Made by a program: the position numbers and the translations under genes. A stretch of 64,000 nt of DNA from positions 37,348,586 to 37,412,585 of the forward strand of contig CM040752.1 in the NCBI GenBank assembly GCA_022829145.1, read 5' to 3'. The notes under the pieces are model-generated. The model saw nothing but the letters and a program-made list of their open reading frames with translations, was not told the origin of the DNA and ran no database searches. The DNA is from Albula goreensis (Eukaryota > Chordata > Actinopteri > Albuliformes > Albulidae). Numbering within the stretch: position 1 is the stretch's first letter; each line of letters starts with the position of its first letter. This document shows positions 35,796-47,178 of the stretch, in pieces.

Positions 35796-38700
35796 ATGGC
35801 GGTGTGTGAACGCGCAGCAGCAGTAATGGCTGCCCTAGATCGGCGTATTCCGAGTCTCGATGATTTCGTAGGCCAGAGCTGGAGTACCTGGGTAAACAGG
35901 GTCGGCGTCTTTGTATTGGAAGGTGAGTGATGCTCTCGGCCTCAACATAACAGACTTTCTGTTCTGACAGCCCATCGGTCATGGTTTATTTTCGCTGAAA
36001 TGCACAGCGCCCCGGCACTGTAACCCAAACAAAGGACCCGCCGGGTCCTAGCGCTGGGTACGTATCCAGTCATAAGTTGGGGAAGTCTCCCGGGTCCTAG
36101 TGCTTAAACGCGTCAATGAAAAATATAACGATTGAAATGTCTGCTTATAGTTTAAATCTGGGTTGCGAGTCTTCAGTGTGTCGTAAGAAGATTTATAGTT
36201 TTACGCTGAAAAACTAACCACGGGACTGCTTGAGGGATGTAAGTTGCCGAGTTGAAACGGAGGAGAGCTGGCTCGCTAGCTGAAAGTCAGGCATTGAAGG
36301 CTGCAGGCGGTGTAACTGCTCGATGGTTTACTTCACAAGTCCGTTGCTACAGATAACTGTAAGAAGGATGTACTTGGTTACAACGCAGCAGCGCTGTGCG
36401 TGTTCATGTGTGCCGGCTGGCCACCGTTGACCTTTGAAAAAAGGAAATTGACGAGTGGTGCTTTATTCGGCGCAAAATTGGTGCTGTTTGGAAATAAATT
36501 TCATTTGGAATTTGGAAGTCCTCGTTGCCTTTTTCACTATTCTAGCACAATAAACCAAAATGACTTGATAGCACACAAGTTAACAGCGTAATGTAATCAT
36601 GAATTTCTCAGTGTTTTGCCCTATGAAATGTAACACTGAAGCCAACATGCAAAAACACAATCACCACAGTCCAGGTTCAAATATCTTTCATGCCTCAGGG
36701 TGTGATGTGGAGGAGTGTAGCAGACATGGCAAGAGCAAGGTGGAAACGATCTCTCTCAGGAAGGAGGGTGAGTATCTCTGATATGTTCCTATTAATGTGG
36801 AATAATGTGTAATTAATTTATACAGTCCATTAATGAATGTGTAATGGGCTGTATTAATGTGACATAAACTCTGCTATATGGCGCAGACATGGGGCTGTTC
36901 GGGCTGTGTCCGGCACAGGATGAGTTTTACCTGGTGGTGTGTCGGCACTGTGGGCTCGTGCTGAAGCCGCCAGCACTTGAGCGCCACTGTGAGCGTCGGC
37001 ACGGCCCTCTGGGAAAGCAGTATAGCAGGCTCCACCCCTCACCCAGGCCCTGCCCTCCCCACAAAGCCAAGTCTCTCCCTCTGTACCAGCCTGCCAAGTC
37101 TACGAAGGAGGAACCCAGGTAAGGAGGGCGTCCGTGTGTCTGTCACTTTCAGGAATGTTTTCTGTCGCTTTAGAATGCCCTGTTTGTATGTGTCTGCGCT
37201 CATTACTGCCCCCCTGTGTCAGTCTGAGGGAAAGCTGAGCTGCATGCGTTCTGCTCTGGGCTCTTGCATTCAGTGGCTGCACTTGCGCAGACAGCAGCTG
37301 CAAATGGGCACTGTGCTGGCAGACTGGAGGTGCTTAACTGCCCAGACCGGGTGATGGTGATTTGTTAGACAGGGACATCCTGTCCACTGTAATCCCTCCC
37401 TGGGTTTTGCCTTGGCCAATTAACTTCTGCCCTGTGATTGGCTGCATCATTAGCCAATGAGGGAGAGATTCCTCTGCTCAAGCTGTACACAGAGAGCAGT
37501 CCTCCATCTCAGTCTGAATAAAGGTAAAATCCGGACAGCAGTTTAAACCTCTGTCTGTCTCTCACTTTTCTCTCTCCAGCTCTTCCCCAGAGGAACAGGT
37601 CCCCCAGCATCTTCCCCCAAACTCTTCCCCGCCCCCCCATTCTCCAAGCCCCCATAGCCCCTCCCCTTCAGAGAACCCCCCCCCAAAACAGGACCCTGTG
37701 GAACATTCCAGCACCCTGCGTGGGCCCCGAACCTACAGCAAGACCTACAAGAGACTACCCAGTGAGTCTATCACACACACACACACACACACACATACAC
37801 ACACACATGCACACACACCAGCGCTCACCCTACAGTCTGTGTCATTGGTACTCTCTGTCTGGCATTGCGCAGAAGCACAGCCAGAGGGTCCGGTCTGTGC
37901 TCTTAATATTCAGAGTTCTGTGTCTCTTCTGATGAATATCAGATGCTGATTGGATGGGTGTGATGAATGAAAGATGCTGATTGGTTGGGTCTGATGAATG
38001 GGAGATGCTGATTGGATGGGTCTGATGAATGGAAGATGCTGACTGGATCTGTGTCTGTGGTCTTTACTCAGAGAAAGAGTGTGACCTGGACCGGCACTGT
38101 GGGGTTCTGGACCTGGAGAGGAAGAAGCTGTGCACCCGTCTGCTCACCTGCAATGTAACTCCCTGCTCTGCTCCTCCCCACACACTGCACTCCTCATCCT
38201 CCCAAATGGTGGTGAATGTTCACATTTTTCACTTGCTTCTTTTCTTTTTTATATTTCTCCTACTATTCCTCATTGAGCACAGAGGAGTCCGGGTCAGGTC
38301 TTGGATCCAAATATCACACACACAGTACTCCCTTCCCAATGCCCAGGTTAGGCACACACACAGCACATATACACTACCCCCTACCCAATCCCCAGCTGTA
38401 GCCGCACACACATGCATGCACATGCTACCCCTTTTGCTTTTTCCCGCCTGTGATTGTCCCCTGTAGTGTTTACCTTTGTGTGCAGATCACCTGTCAGAAG
38501 CCTGACACATGGCAGCATGCAGCTCCAGTAATGTGGCCTTTGGCCGTTCCACATCGTTCTTCATTTTTCCTTCTTTCCCTCTCCTTCTCTCTTTGTGTCT
38601 TAGATCCATTTTTTCCGTGCTTTCATTCTTTGGGTGGGGCGTGGGGTGTATGACTGTGGGCTAATGGAGGTGTAAACTGTTGGCATATATTTAATGGCTG

Positions 38701-41700
38701 GTGTGTGTGAAGTCCTGATGAAGGAGGGTCAAATGCTCCCACCCCACAGATCCATTCCATTCAGCAGCGTCGGCAGGTGGTGGGCAGAAGCAAGAACTTC
38801 GACCAGCTGGTGGCAGAGTTGAAGATGAGCTCCCGGGTTCAAGACAGGGCAGGGGGGCAGCCCAGGGAGGGGCCAGAGGGGGGGTCACCCAACCCCACCC
38901 ACCCCAGGAGCCAAACCACACCCTCACCTTGCAAAGACAGAGCCACAAACTGCACAGCTCCAAGGTGCATTGTGTGTATGGGTTGTGTATGTAATGCATA
39001 TGTATGTGAGAATATTTTGTAAGTATTGCACATACAGTGCATATGTTGATAAATGTATATGTCATTCAAAGCTTTGGCCCTTTTTAGGCTATGACAAAAT
39101 GACCTTCTATACTTAAAGGGGGGTTCAAAAGTCTGAGTCCACTGCCAAGAACTCCTCTGTTTCATCATTTGTCAAAAATGAAAACTAAAATATCATTTGA
39201 CTGAGTTTGGTCAAATTATATTTCTCAAACAACAATACATATTTTTTACTATTTTAAAAAAATTGTTGGTATTTACTGACAGTCATTGATTCTGCAAGTT
39301 TTTGCAGAATTTGAGAATCCTCATGATTCCAGCAGCCTTTTAGATTATCCCAGAGAGAGTTTTGTGATGTCACAGTATGTTTCCGATTACAGCAGGTCCA
39401 GGCCATCCTCAGAGAGTGCTGCAGAGGAGCAGGGGGAATGCTGGGAGCACAGAGATGCACAGCCTCACCTGCCCCAGCCGTCAAGCGTTGACAGCGAGGG
39501 GGAAATGCTAGAGGAGCCTCCAGACATCCCTTGCTCCACCTGGCACCCCAAACCACTTGCGGTACTGCCACGTCCTACCAGCCAATCACAATCCTGTACT
39601 GTCACTTCCTACCAACCAATCACAGCCCTGTACCACAACCTCCTGTCAGCCAATCACAGTGCTGTAAAGCCACCTCCTACTAGCCAATCACAGCCCTGTA
39701 CTGCCACCTCCTACTAGCCAATCACAGCCATGTACTGCAACCTCCTAGCATCCAGTCACAGCCCTGTACCGCCACCTTCTACTAACCAATCAAAGCCCTG
39801 TACTGCCACCTCCTACCAGCCAATCACAGCCCTGTACTGCCACCTCCTTCATCCAGCCAATCACAGCACTGAACAGTAATTGTTTTTAAAAATGTGGTCT
39901 GAGGTAGTTACTACCTTAGACTAAGGGTGGTTAGTCTGGGGAAGATACTCTGGGGTAGGTACAGTGGGGTAGTTACTCCGTGGGGTAGGTACAGTGGGGT
40001 AGTTACTCTGGGTAGGCACAGTGGGGTAGTTGCTCCGGGGTAGGTACAGTGGGGTAGTTACTCTGGGTAGGTACAGTGGGGTAGTTACTCTGTGGCATAG
40101 GTACAGTGGGGTAGTTACTCTGGGTAGGCACAGTGGGGTAGTTGCTCCGGGGTAGGTACAGTGGGGTAGTTGCTCTGGGGTAGGTACAGTGGGGTAGTTG
40201 CCCCGGGGTAGGTACAGTGGGGTAGTTGCCCCGGGGTAGGTACAGTGGGGTAGTTGCTCCGGGGTAGGTACAGTTGTGACCTGATCTCTCTCTCTCCTGC
40301 AGCTCTGCGCCTTTGGCAGCCATGTTCTGGGCTGCAGCGTTTTCACATTTGACAGACGGCTGCATCACCTGAGGGTCGCCCTGAGCAGCATGCTACAGCT
40401 GCACCTGAGCACTCACCTGTGGAAGTGAGTTTCTGCCGCATCACACACCTGGCCCTACATGGCTACCAGCTATCTACTTATCCTAGGAAAATTAACTGAA
40501 AGATGACAAACTACTAATAAGTACGTTTGGCTAATAAACTAGCTAGCATTAATCAGAATTGTTCAGTGATTGTCAAGTTAGCTAGCTCGTCTGGACAGCC
40601 ATGACTGGCTTTATGGTCCATATGGTTAACTTTTTTAAATGGTCATGAATGTATTCTATCAGAAGTATTTCAGCTTTGAGTGGAATAGCTGGTGCGTTAG
40701 TGCCCTATTGACGCCACATATAAACCTGCTGGCTTGGGAATGTTAGCCAGGTCTGGTGCTCTTGCTAACATTAGTCAGGTGAATGATGTGGTCTGCCTTG
40801 TAAATGAGCATACTGTAAGTGCAGCTCAGTCAGTAGCAGAGAGATGAGGCGCAGTACTGTAAGTGCAGTGGCAGAGAGATGAGGCGCAGTACTGTAAGTG
40901 CAGTGGCAGAGAGATGAGGCGCAGTACTGTAAGTGCAGTGGCAGAGAGATGAGGCGCAGTACTGTAAGTGCAGCTCAGTCAGTGGCAGAGAGATGAGGTG
41001 CAGTACTGTAAGTGCAGTGGCAGAGAGATGAGGCGCAGTACTGTAAGTGCAGTGGCAGAGAGATGAGGCGCAGTACTGTAAGTGCAGTCGCAGAGAGATG
41101 AGGCGCAGTACTGTAAGTGCAGTGGCAGAGAGATGAGGCGCAGTACTGTAAGTGCAGTCGCAGAGAGATGAGGCGCAGTACTGTAAGTGCAGTCGCAGAG
41201 AGATGAGGCGCAGTACTGTAAGTGCAGTGGCAGAGATGATGGCGCAGTACTGTAAGTGCAGTCGCAGAGAGATGAGGCGCAGTACTGTAAGTGCAGTCGC
41301 AGAGAGATGAGGCGCAGTACTGTAAGTGCAGTCGCAGAGAGATGAGGCACAGTACTGTAAGTGCAGTCGCAGAGAGATGAGGCGCAGTACTGTAAGTGCA
41401 GTCGCAGAGAGGTGAGGCACAGTACTGTAAGTGCAGTCGCAGAGAGGTGAGGCACAGTTAAAGTGGCTTGTTATGAAGGCAGAAATCAACACTGCATTTT
41501 TAATCTGCAGGAAAATACCTCAAGCCCCAGATGTCCTGTCACAACACACCTCATCTCCACCCCGTGCCTCGTCTTACTACAACTCCCAGCATTCCATGGG
41601 CAGTGCTGCTGGAGGTGCAGGACTTCACAGCGCTGCTTCCTCCCTCAGGGCCAGTGCTGTTGCTTTGCTGGGGGAGGGGATGGAATGCCCCGGCTCCGGC

Positions 41701-42717
41701 TTGGCCTCTGGAGGGTCTGAGGGCAAGAGCAGCCAGCCAGTCGCCCTCCCTGCCCCCTCCCGGCCACAGAACCCTGTGGGCTGTCCCAGCAAGCAACAGT
41801 ACCGCGTCTGTGAGACTGAGAGCACTGGCCCCCCCACCAGGCCGCCCCGAAAGCGCCGGAGAACCCCCCCACAGGACCCCAGCCCCGCCCCTGGCCATGC
41901 CTGCCACAGAACCTGCTCTGCTCCTGAGAGAGGCCCACCTCCCCTGTCTCACAGGACCATTCCCTCCCCCCATGGACTAATCAATGGTGTTCTCTCACCA
42001 GGGAACAAACCACACGCCCCACCCCATTCACCAGAGCCACAACTGCCCTCTGCTGCACTGCCCAAACAGCCCCTCCCCCAGAGCCCGGCCCCGGCCCCAG
42101 ACCCTTCATCGTGTGGCAGAGGGGGGGGTCCTGGCCCTCACTGGAAGGCCGTGAGCTATGATCACAAGGACCTGGGGAAGAGATGGAAACCCAGCGGCAT
42201 GGCCACGCCTCCCTCCAAACTGCACCGCCTCTCTGCCAGCGGCATGGCCACGCCTCCCTCCAAACTGTACCGCCTCTCTGCCAGCGGCATGGCCACGCCT
42301 CCCTCCAAACTGCACCCCCTCTCTGCCAGCGGCATGGCCACGCCTCCCTCCAAACTGTACCGCCTCTCTGCCAGCGGCATGGCCACGCCTCCCTCCAAAC
42401 TGCACCGCCTCTCTGCCAGCGGCATGGCCACGCCTCCCTCCAAACTGTACCGCCTCTCTGCCAGCGGCATGGCCACGCCTCCCTCCAAACTGCACCGCCT
42501 CTCTGCCAGCGGCATGGCCACGCCTCCCTCCAAACTGCACCGCCTCTCTGTGGCCCACACAGGGCTCTTCTCCTGGAAGAAGGGTGGGAAAGGGGGCGGA
42601 GCCTCCGCGGGGCTGGATGGCAAACTCAGCACACAGAAGGTGAGGGTGGGCGGGGCAGCCAGGGACAACCTGCAGGAAACTACTTACTCAAAAAAGCCAC
42701 AACTCACAGTTAACTAA
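35796..42717 (+). CDS. atxn7l2: ataxin-7-like protein 2, nine coding exons, about 821 aa
   Basis: Ataxin-7 family nuclear protein; family members anchor the deubiquitinase module to SAGA. Exons: 35796..35922, 36699..36767, 36887..37118, 37580..37761, 38072..38154, 38750..38964, 39333..39561, 40303..40424, 41511..42717; phases agree throughout. Exon 1 gives MAVCERAAAVMAALDRRIPS then LDDFVGQSWSTWV, very close to human ATXN7L2. Exon 3 has the C-x2-C...H-x4-H finger (C84, C87, H99, H104). Exons 5-6 are the SCA7 domain (about 204-256: KKECDLDRHCGVLD, KKLCTRLLTC, KNFDQLVAELK). Exon 8 is the second conserved block (380-419, RRLHHLRVALSSML, HLSTHLW). A basic RKRRR at 533-537 may be an NLS. Residues 648-767 are eight 15-residue repeats. 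Uncertain: start 35793 or 35796; exon 7 acceptor (39333, 39336, 39354 and 39393 all keep phase); the C-terminus, as a GTGAGG donor near 42641 could replace the read-through to the stop at 42717. Human ATXN7L2 is about 722 aa. Confidence 0.88.
35923..36698. other. atxn7l2: atxn7l2 intron 1
   Basis: CpG-rich at its left end, continuing the promoter-type composition; no other exon seen. Confidence 0.5.
37772..37820. repeat. (CA)n microsatellite
   Basis: Begins about ten bases after the atxn7l2 exon 4 donor (GTGAGT at 37762). Confidence 0.93.
37928..38050. repeat. minisatellite, about 32-bp unit, four copies
   Basis: Copies of AGATGCTGATTGGATGGGT and CTGATGAATGG. It ends about 20 bases before atxn7l2 exon 5 (38072). 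Confidence 0.85.
39562..39872. repeat. minisatellite, about 34-bp unit, nine copies, CCAAT-bearing
   Basis: Unit contains CTGTACTGCCACCTCCTACC and AGCCAATCACAG. The first unit begins at the exon 7/intron 7 boundary of atxn7l2, so the donor GTACTG is itself the repeated sequence. Confidence 0.92.
39935..40275. repeat. minisatellite, about 28-bp unit, about 12 copies
   Basis: Copies of GGTAGGTACAGTGGGGTAGT with TGCTCCGGG or TACTCTGGG. atxn7l2 intron 7; it ends about 27 bases before exon 8. Confidence 0.92.
40805..41458. repeat. minisatellite, about 35-bp unit, 18 copies, donor-like
   Basis: Unit contains GCGCAGTACTGTAAGTGCAG and TCGCAGAGAGATGAG. Each copy has a consensus 5' splice site ACT|GTAAGT on the sense strand of atxn7l2. 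The array lies in intron 8 and ends about 50 bases before the last exon. Confidence 0.95.
42193..42552 (+). repeat. atxn7l2: coding minisatellite, 45-bp unit, eight copies
   Basis: In-frame repeats inside atxn7l2 exon 9 encoding SGMATPPSKL(H/Y)RLSA, residues 648-767. H and Y variants alternate; copy 3 has HP for HR and the last ends LSV. Confidence 0.95.
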
Positions 42718-43142
42718 GGCCTGTTTTATCGCTGTGCTACCTGAATACTGCAGCACGGATCCGCTTTTCACCTCCTGATCTCTAAACTCCTGAGGACCCT
42801 CAGCCACTGTGAATGGGTGAGCCGCAGCAGCCATTTTACAGCACGCATCTCAGCTCAAAGACCAGTGCCATAATGAGCTCTGGTGCGTGTATCTTATGCC
42901 GTGTTCACATGGGAGGTGGTACAGGGTAACCCAGAGTCACCATCTCAGTGAGTGCCCCACGACAGCTTTCATTGCAGTTTGTGGAATTTGCCAGCTACTG
43001 CAGTGCTCGAGGGAACTGGACACTGCTGCAGTGAGTCAGAACTGGACTTTGATCACAGTGGATAACGAACAACTGCATATCATCATTTGATTCTATAATT
43101 TTTAAAGAATGTGTTTATTATCACAAACAAATTCAAATTTTA

Positions 43143-43148
43143 AATAAA
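43143..43148 (+). other. atxn7l2: polyadenylation signal of atxn7l2
   Basis: AATAAA about 425 bases after the stop at 42717, in an AT-rich stretch just ahead of a minisatellite. It supports 42717 as being in the terminal exon. Confidence 0.5.
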
Positions 43149-43221
43149 CACATTTTATTATAAACATGACTGTGAATGTATCACCTAGAAACATCCTCCA
43201 GCAGCACTGTCCATCCAGCTC

Positions 43222-43458
43222 CCTGTGTGAGGGGTGAGAGGGTTAGGGTTAGCCCAGGTGAGGGGTGAGAGGGTTAGGGTTAGCCCAGGTGAGGGGTGAG
43301 AGGTTAGGGTTAGCCCAGGTGAGGGTGAGAGGGGTTAGGGTTAGCCCAGGTGAGGGGTGAGAGGGTTAGCCCAGGTGAGAGGGTTAGGGTTAGCCCAGGT
43401 GAGGGGTGAGAGGGTTAGCCCAGGTGAGAGGGTTAGGGTTAGCCCAGGTGAGGGAAGA
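43222..43458. repeat. minisatellite, about 31-bp unit, eight copies, telomere-like
   Basis: Copies of GGTGAGGGGTGAGAGGGTTA then GGGTTAGCCCA; most contain TTAGGGTTAG. It starts about 75 bases after the atxn7l2 poly(A) signal. Confidence 0.92.
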
Positions 43459-43469
43459 GTGGGCAGGCA

Positions 43470-43615
43470 GTGTGTGTGTGTGTGAGAGAGAGAGAGAGTG
43501 TGAGTGTGTGTGTATGTGCCTGCATGCTGAAGCAAACAAGAGTGTGTGTTTGTGTGAGCATCTGTGGGCTGAAGCCAAGAGAATGTGTGTGCGTGTGTGT
43601 GTGCATGTGGATACC
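43470..43615. repeat. GT/GA-rich low-complexity tract
   Basis: (TG)n, (GA)n and TGTGTGTGT runs with two copies of a GCTGAAGC segment. Intergenic. Confidence 0.8.
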
Positions 43616-44779
43616 TGTGTATGAACAGAGAAATACCTCAAAAACTACCTGTTATGCTGCTAAACAGAAGAAAATGTTGATTTATGACAAGTGGATTAAA
43701 TATCCATAACACTTGAACACACTGATGTCTGATTCTGCTTTTCTTCAGTGTAATTGGGTGTGATGTGGGGCCTTGTTTTGGAGCTCAGAGTTCTGTGGGG
43801 TGATTGGGGGTGTCACCAGATATCCCTGGGGGTGATTAGGGGTCAGAGGTTTTCACTGAATGGGTCTGACTGTGGTCCTGTTCTGCTATCTCCTCTATAA
43901 ACATTTATAAATTAAGTTTGAGTCATGAAAGAAGCTCATCTGACCACTCTTTCGTAGTTGCCGGCCCTTTTGTTTGTGTGAAATGGTGAGCACCTCCTGG
44001 CGATGCTGAAAGCGTCTCTCTGGAGAATCCCCACATATTCCCTTCTGAGTCTGTGACCATCGATTGCATCACTAACTCTGCCACAAGTAAAAATCACCAA
44101 TCACCAGACAGAGAACTGCATGGTGGTGTCAACATAATTGCTATCTGCACAGAAGCAGTGTGTTATTTCTAGAAAAGCGTTCTTTAGTTAAACCAGACCA
44201 GCACTTCTCTGTAAGGCTGAACCTGCATAATCGGCTCCCTGAGCGTCCTGCAGCGGTTACATGTTGGACTGACAGTTAAACCACAACTCCCAGTTTAATA
44301 CTTTGACATTCATGCTTTTTTTCTGCTTCCGGGTTTGAATTACGGGTCTGTCACTCTCCTCTAAATTATGGACGACACGAATACTTTACAAAGCCAATAA
44401 ATTCGAATTCCTTTTGAACTGGAAAAGTGGGCTGAGCAAGCATTAAAAAAATAACACTTGTCATTTCATTTTCGTTATCCGTCAGCAACAAACAAACGCT
44501 GGGCTCGCTGTAGAAACTGTGATTCATATGCATTTGTTTTGCATAAATGTGAATCCATTGCCAACAAAGAAAGATACGCATTTTATTAATATTTAACTCG
44601 CACTTATAATGCATTCTTTGGGCGCTTTGTGATTCTCATTTCAGTGGCATAAGACCTGAGGAGACAAACTGAGTATTGATTGGGATTGTAGTAATTCTCT
44701 TACCACTCCTAGCGCCCAACTCGTGATTGCCTGTCTAGTCCAACTTTCTATCCTATGAGCGCATCCAGTTCGTTTCATT
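43616..44779. other. intergenic, atxn7l2 to cyb561d1
   Basis: Unique AT-rich sequence; nothing recognised. Confidence 0.5.
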
Positions 44780-45445
44780 TCTGCTCTCTTGAGTCCTGTC
44801 CAGGAAGTGAACAGCCACCTGACAGGCAGGTTTCAGGTAAGTTTCAGAGAAAGAAGACAAAGGTGCCGCACAACACTACCCGAACGCAAGACTGGAGTGG
44901 ACGTCCGGAATACTAAGAAGGAATGTATTCAGAGGGACTTATGGAAACGTCGAGACGTCAGCCATTTAGATAATTACTCAGATTTATTCTCTGGTATTAC
45001 AGGTCAGGAGCGCAATAATATTAAGGTAACAATCTCTCTTCAGTTTCATGCTTGGCGGCGTAAATCGGGTTCAATTTTACACTGAACGAAGCTATGAAGC
45101 TTACCTTTCATCGGAGAGGTCTAATGCAACATAAATGTTTACCTGGATATGATCAATTGTGTTGCTGAGCTGGGTTGATCATGAACGGAATGTACCATTT
45201 TATTGCTAGCCAACTACCACCCACTGCTATCTAGTTAGACTACAGCAGTGAGCTGCTACTGTAGTCATTAATAGTTCCGTGCTCAATTAAGTGATGCATT
45301 AGTCAGCGTTATCAGTTTCAGTATGTCAGCCAGCTGCACACATAATCACTGGTAAGTGGTTCTGGCACTGTATTTTGTGAAACGATCAAGGCACAGTCCC
45401 TGCCCGCGTGTTTGACCCCCTCCATAGACTCACGAAGCCGAAGCA
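44780..45445 (+). promoter_or_regulatory. cyb561d1: cyb561d1 5' region with a probable untranslated first exon
   Basis: A good pyrimidine-rich acceptor, ending CTCCATAG at 45427, lies 18 bases ahead of the ATG at 45446, implying an upstream non-coding exon. Two donors fit: TTTCAG|GTAAGT at 44837 and ATTAAG|GTAACA at 45026. The transcription start is not visible. Inference from splice motifs only. Confidence 0.35.
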
Positions 45446-47147
45446 ATGCGGTTCGACCTACGGACCAGGGTGGCCGTCAGGGGCCAAGGAAGCGGAGAGT
45501 TCTGGATTTATCGGTGGATGCGCAGGATCGCGGTGATCGCTGCTCATGTCATCGTCGTGGGTTTTACCATATTAATAACGGTGTTGTCCCGACCTGGAAC
45601 AAGTGAGTTTTCATTATTATTATTATCGTATTTGTTGGAGCGCATGCTACATGATTGTTTGACCTATTGCTGTTTCAACATCCATTTCAGTTCTCAGATG
45701 TGAACGCGTCAATCCCTATCAAATCAACTGCCCTTTCACCTCTGCTGTTTTGTTTCACCAAACATTTTCTTAACATTTTTCCCATATGAAAATGGCCACT
45801 TTTGAGTACATTTATCGCCTGAACAGTTGATAAATCAGTTCCAAAAATGTAGATGTAACCATCTCACATGGGCAAACAGGTGTGGACATTTTCATAAAAA
45901 TCTGAAGCAGTGAGCTGAAAAGGAGACTGAGATGGTGAACATTGAACATTAAAGCAACATTCATGTGGCTGAGAAAATACACAGATCACAGATGCTAATT
46001 ATAGCTTGCTGGTTTTGAAAACTTAGCAGGTAACACTAAATAAACCCAACGAGCTGCACCTGTGACTCTGAGTGAGTTTTGCATAATACAGAAGAATGGT
46101 TTTAGGCTAAACCTAAAATATATGAGGTAAAGAAGGTCAGTGATTCAGGCCTTGGTCTACATCCACCAACTTTCAGAATGAGGAAATCTGGTGGAATCAG
46201 GAAGGCCTGTGCTACAGAGAGGGAGAGCAGGGCTTATGTCTCCTATGCCAGGGAGGGAGAGCGGGGGTGGGGGTCTCTGTGGTCTCTGTCTGGGGGGGGG
46301 ATCTCTGTGCTTCTGTGCTCTGACTGACTGAGGGGGGGGGATCTCTGTGCTTCTGACTGAGAGGGGGGAGGGGATCTCTGTCTGGGGGGTGGGGGGATCT
46401 CTTCTGACTGGGAGGGGGATCTGTGCTTCTGTCTGGGGGATCTCTGTGCTTCTGACTCCTGTCTGGGGGATCTCTGTGCTGTCTGACTGAGGGAGGGGGA
46501 GTGGTCTGGGGGATCTCTGTGGGAGGGGGGATCTCCTGTCTGGGGGTTCTGGGGGGGGGATCTCTGTGCTGTCTGTCTGGGGGGATCTCTGTGCTCCTGT
46601 CTGGGGGATCCTGTCTGGGGGGGATCTCTGTGCTTTTGACTGAGGGAGTGTAATGTTTGGTTTGGTTTTGCAGGTCTCTTCTCCTGGCACCCTGTGTGTA
46701 TGTCCATCGCAGTAAGTGTACACATTCCCATTTCCGCCTTTCTGGGCTTCTCATACTGTCATCCCCAGGTCTGCTTTTCTGCAGTGATAGCTATACTGTG
46801 GAGGCACTTCCTAAGGTTGAGTCTAAGCATGGTGAAGGTGTGACGCATTAGCAGGGGACTGACCTGAGGGTTACAAAGGGCAGTGGGTTTTGTGCATAAA
46901 CGCTTCAGGTGAACTTTGCGTATATATCTTACTCTGTGTTTGTGCAGGTGATGCAGCTCTGTGTGTAGCTGCTGCAACTCTATGATGAATGAATTATGTA
47001 TCTCTACATGAATTATGAAGAAAAGTAATGCAAACTTATGTTCAGGGGCCCCCATTCTGCCACCAGCCAGAATCTACTCAGGCTTAAGAGGCAGAGTGTG
47101 TGAGTTAGTGTGTGTGAGTGTGTGTGTGTGTGCGCGTGTGTGCGTGT

Positions 47148-47178
<31 letters not shown>

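Noticed and set aside
41431-41510. Upstream extension of the atxn7l2 last-exon reading frame
   Set aside because: The AATCTGCAG acceptor at 41510 and the phase carried over from exon 8 place the true exon start at 41511.
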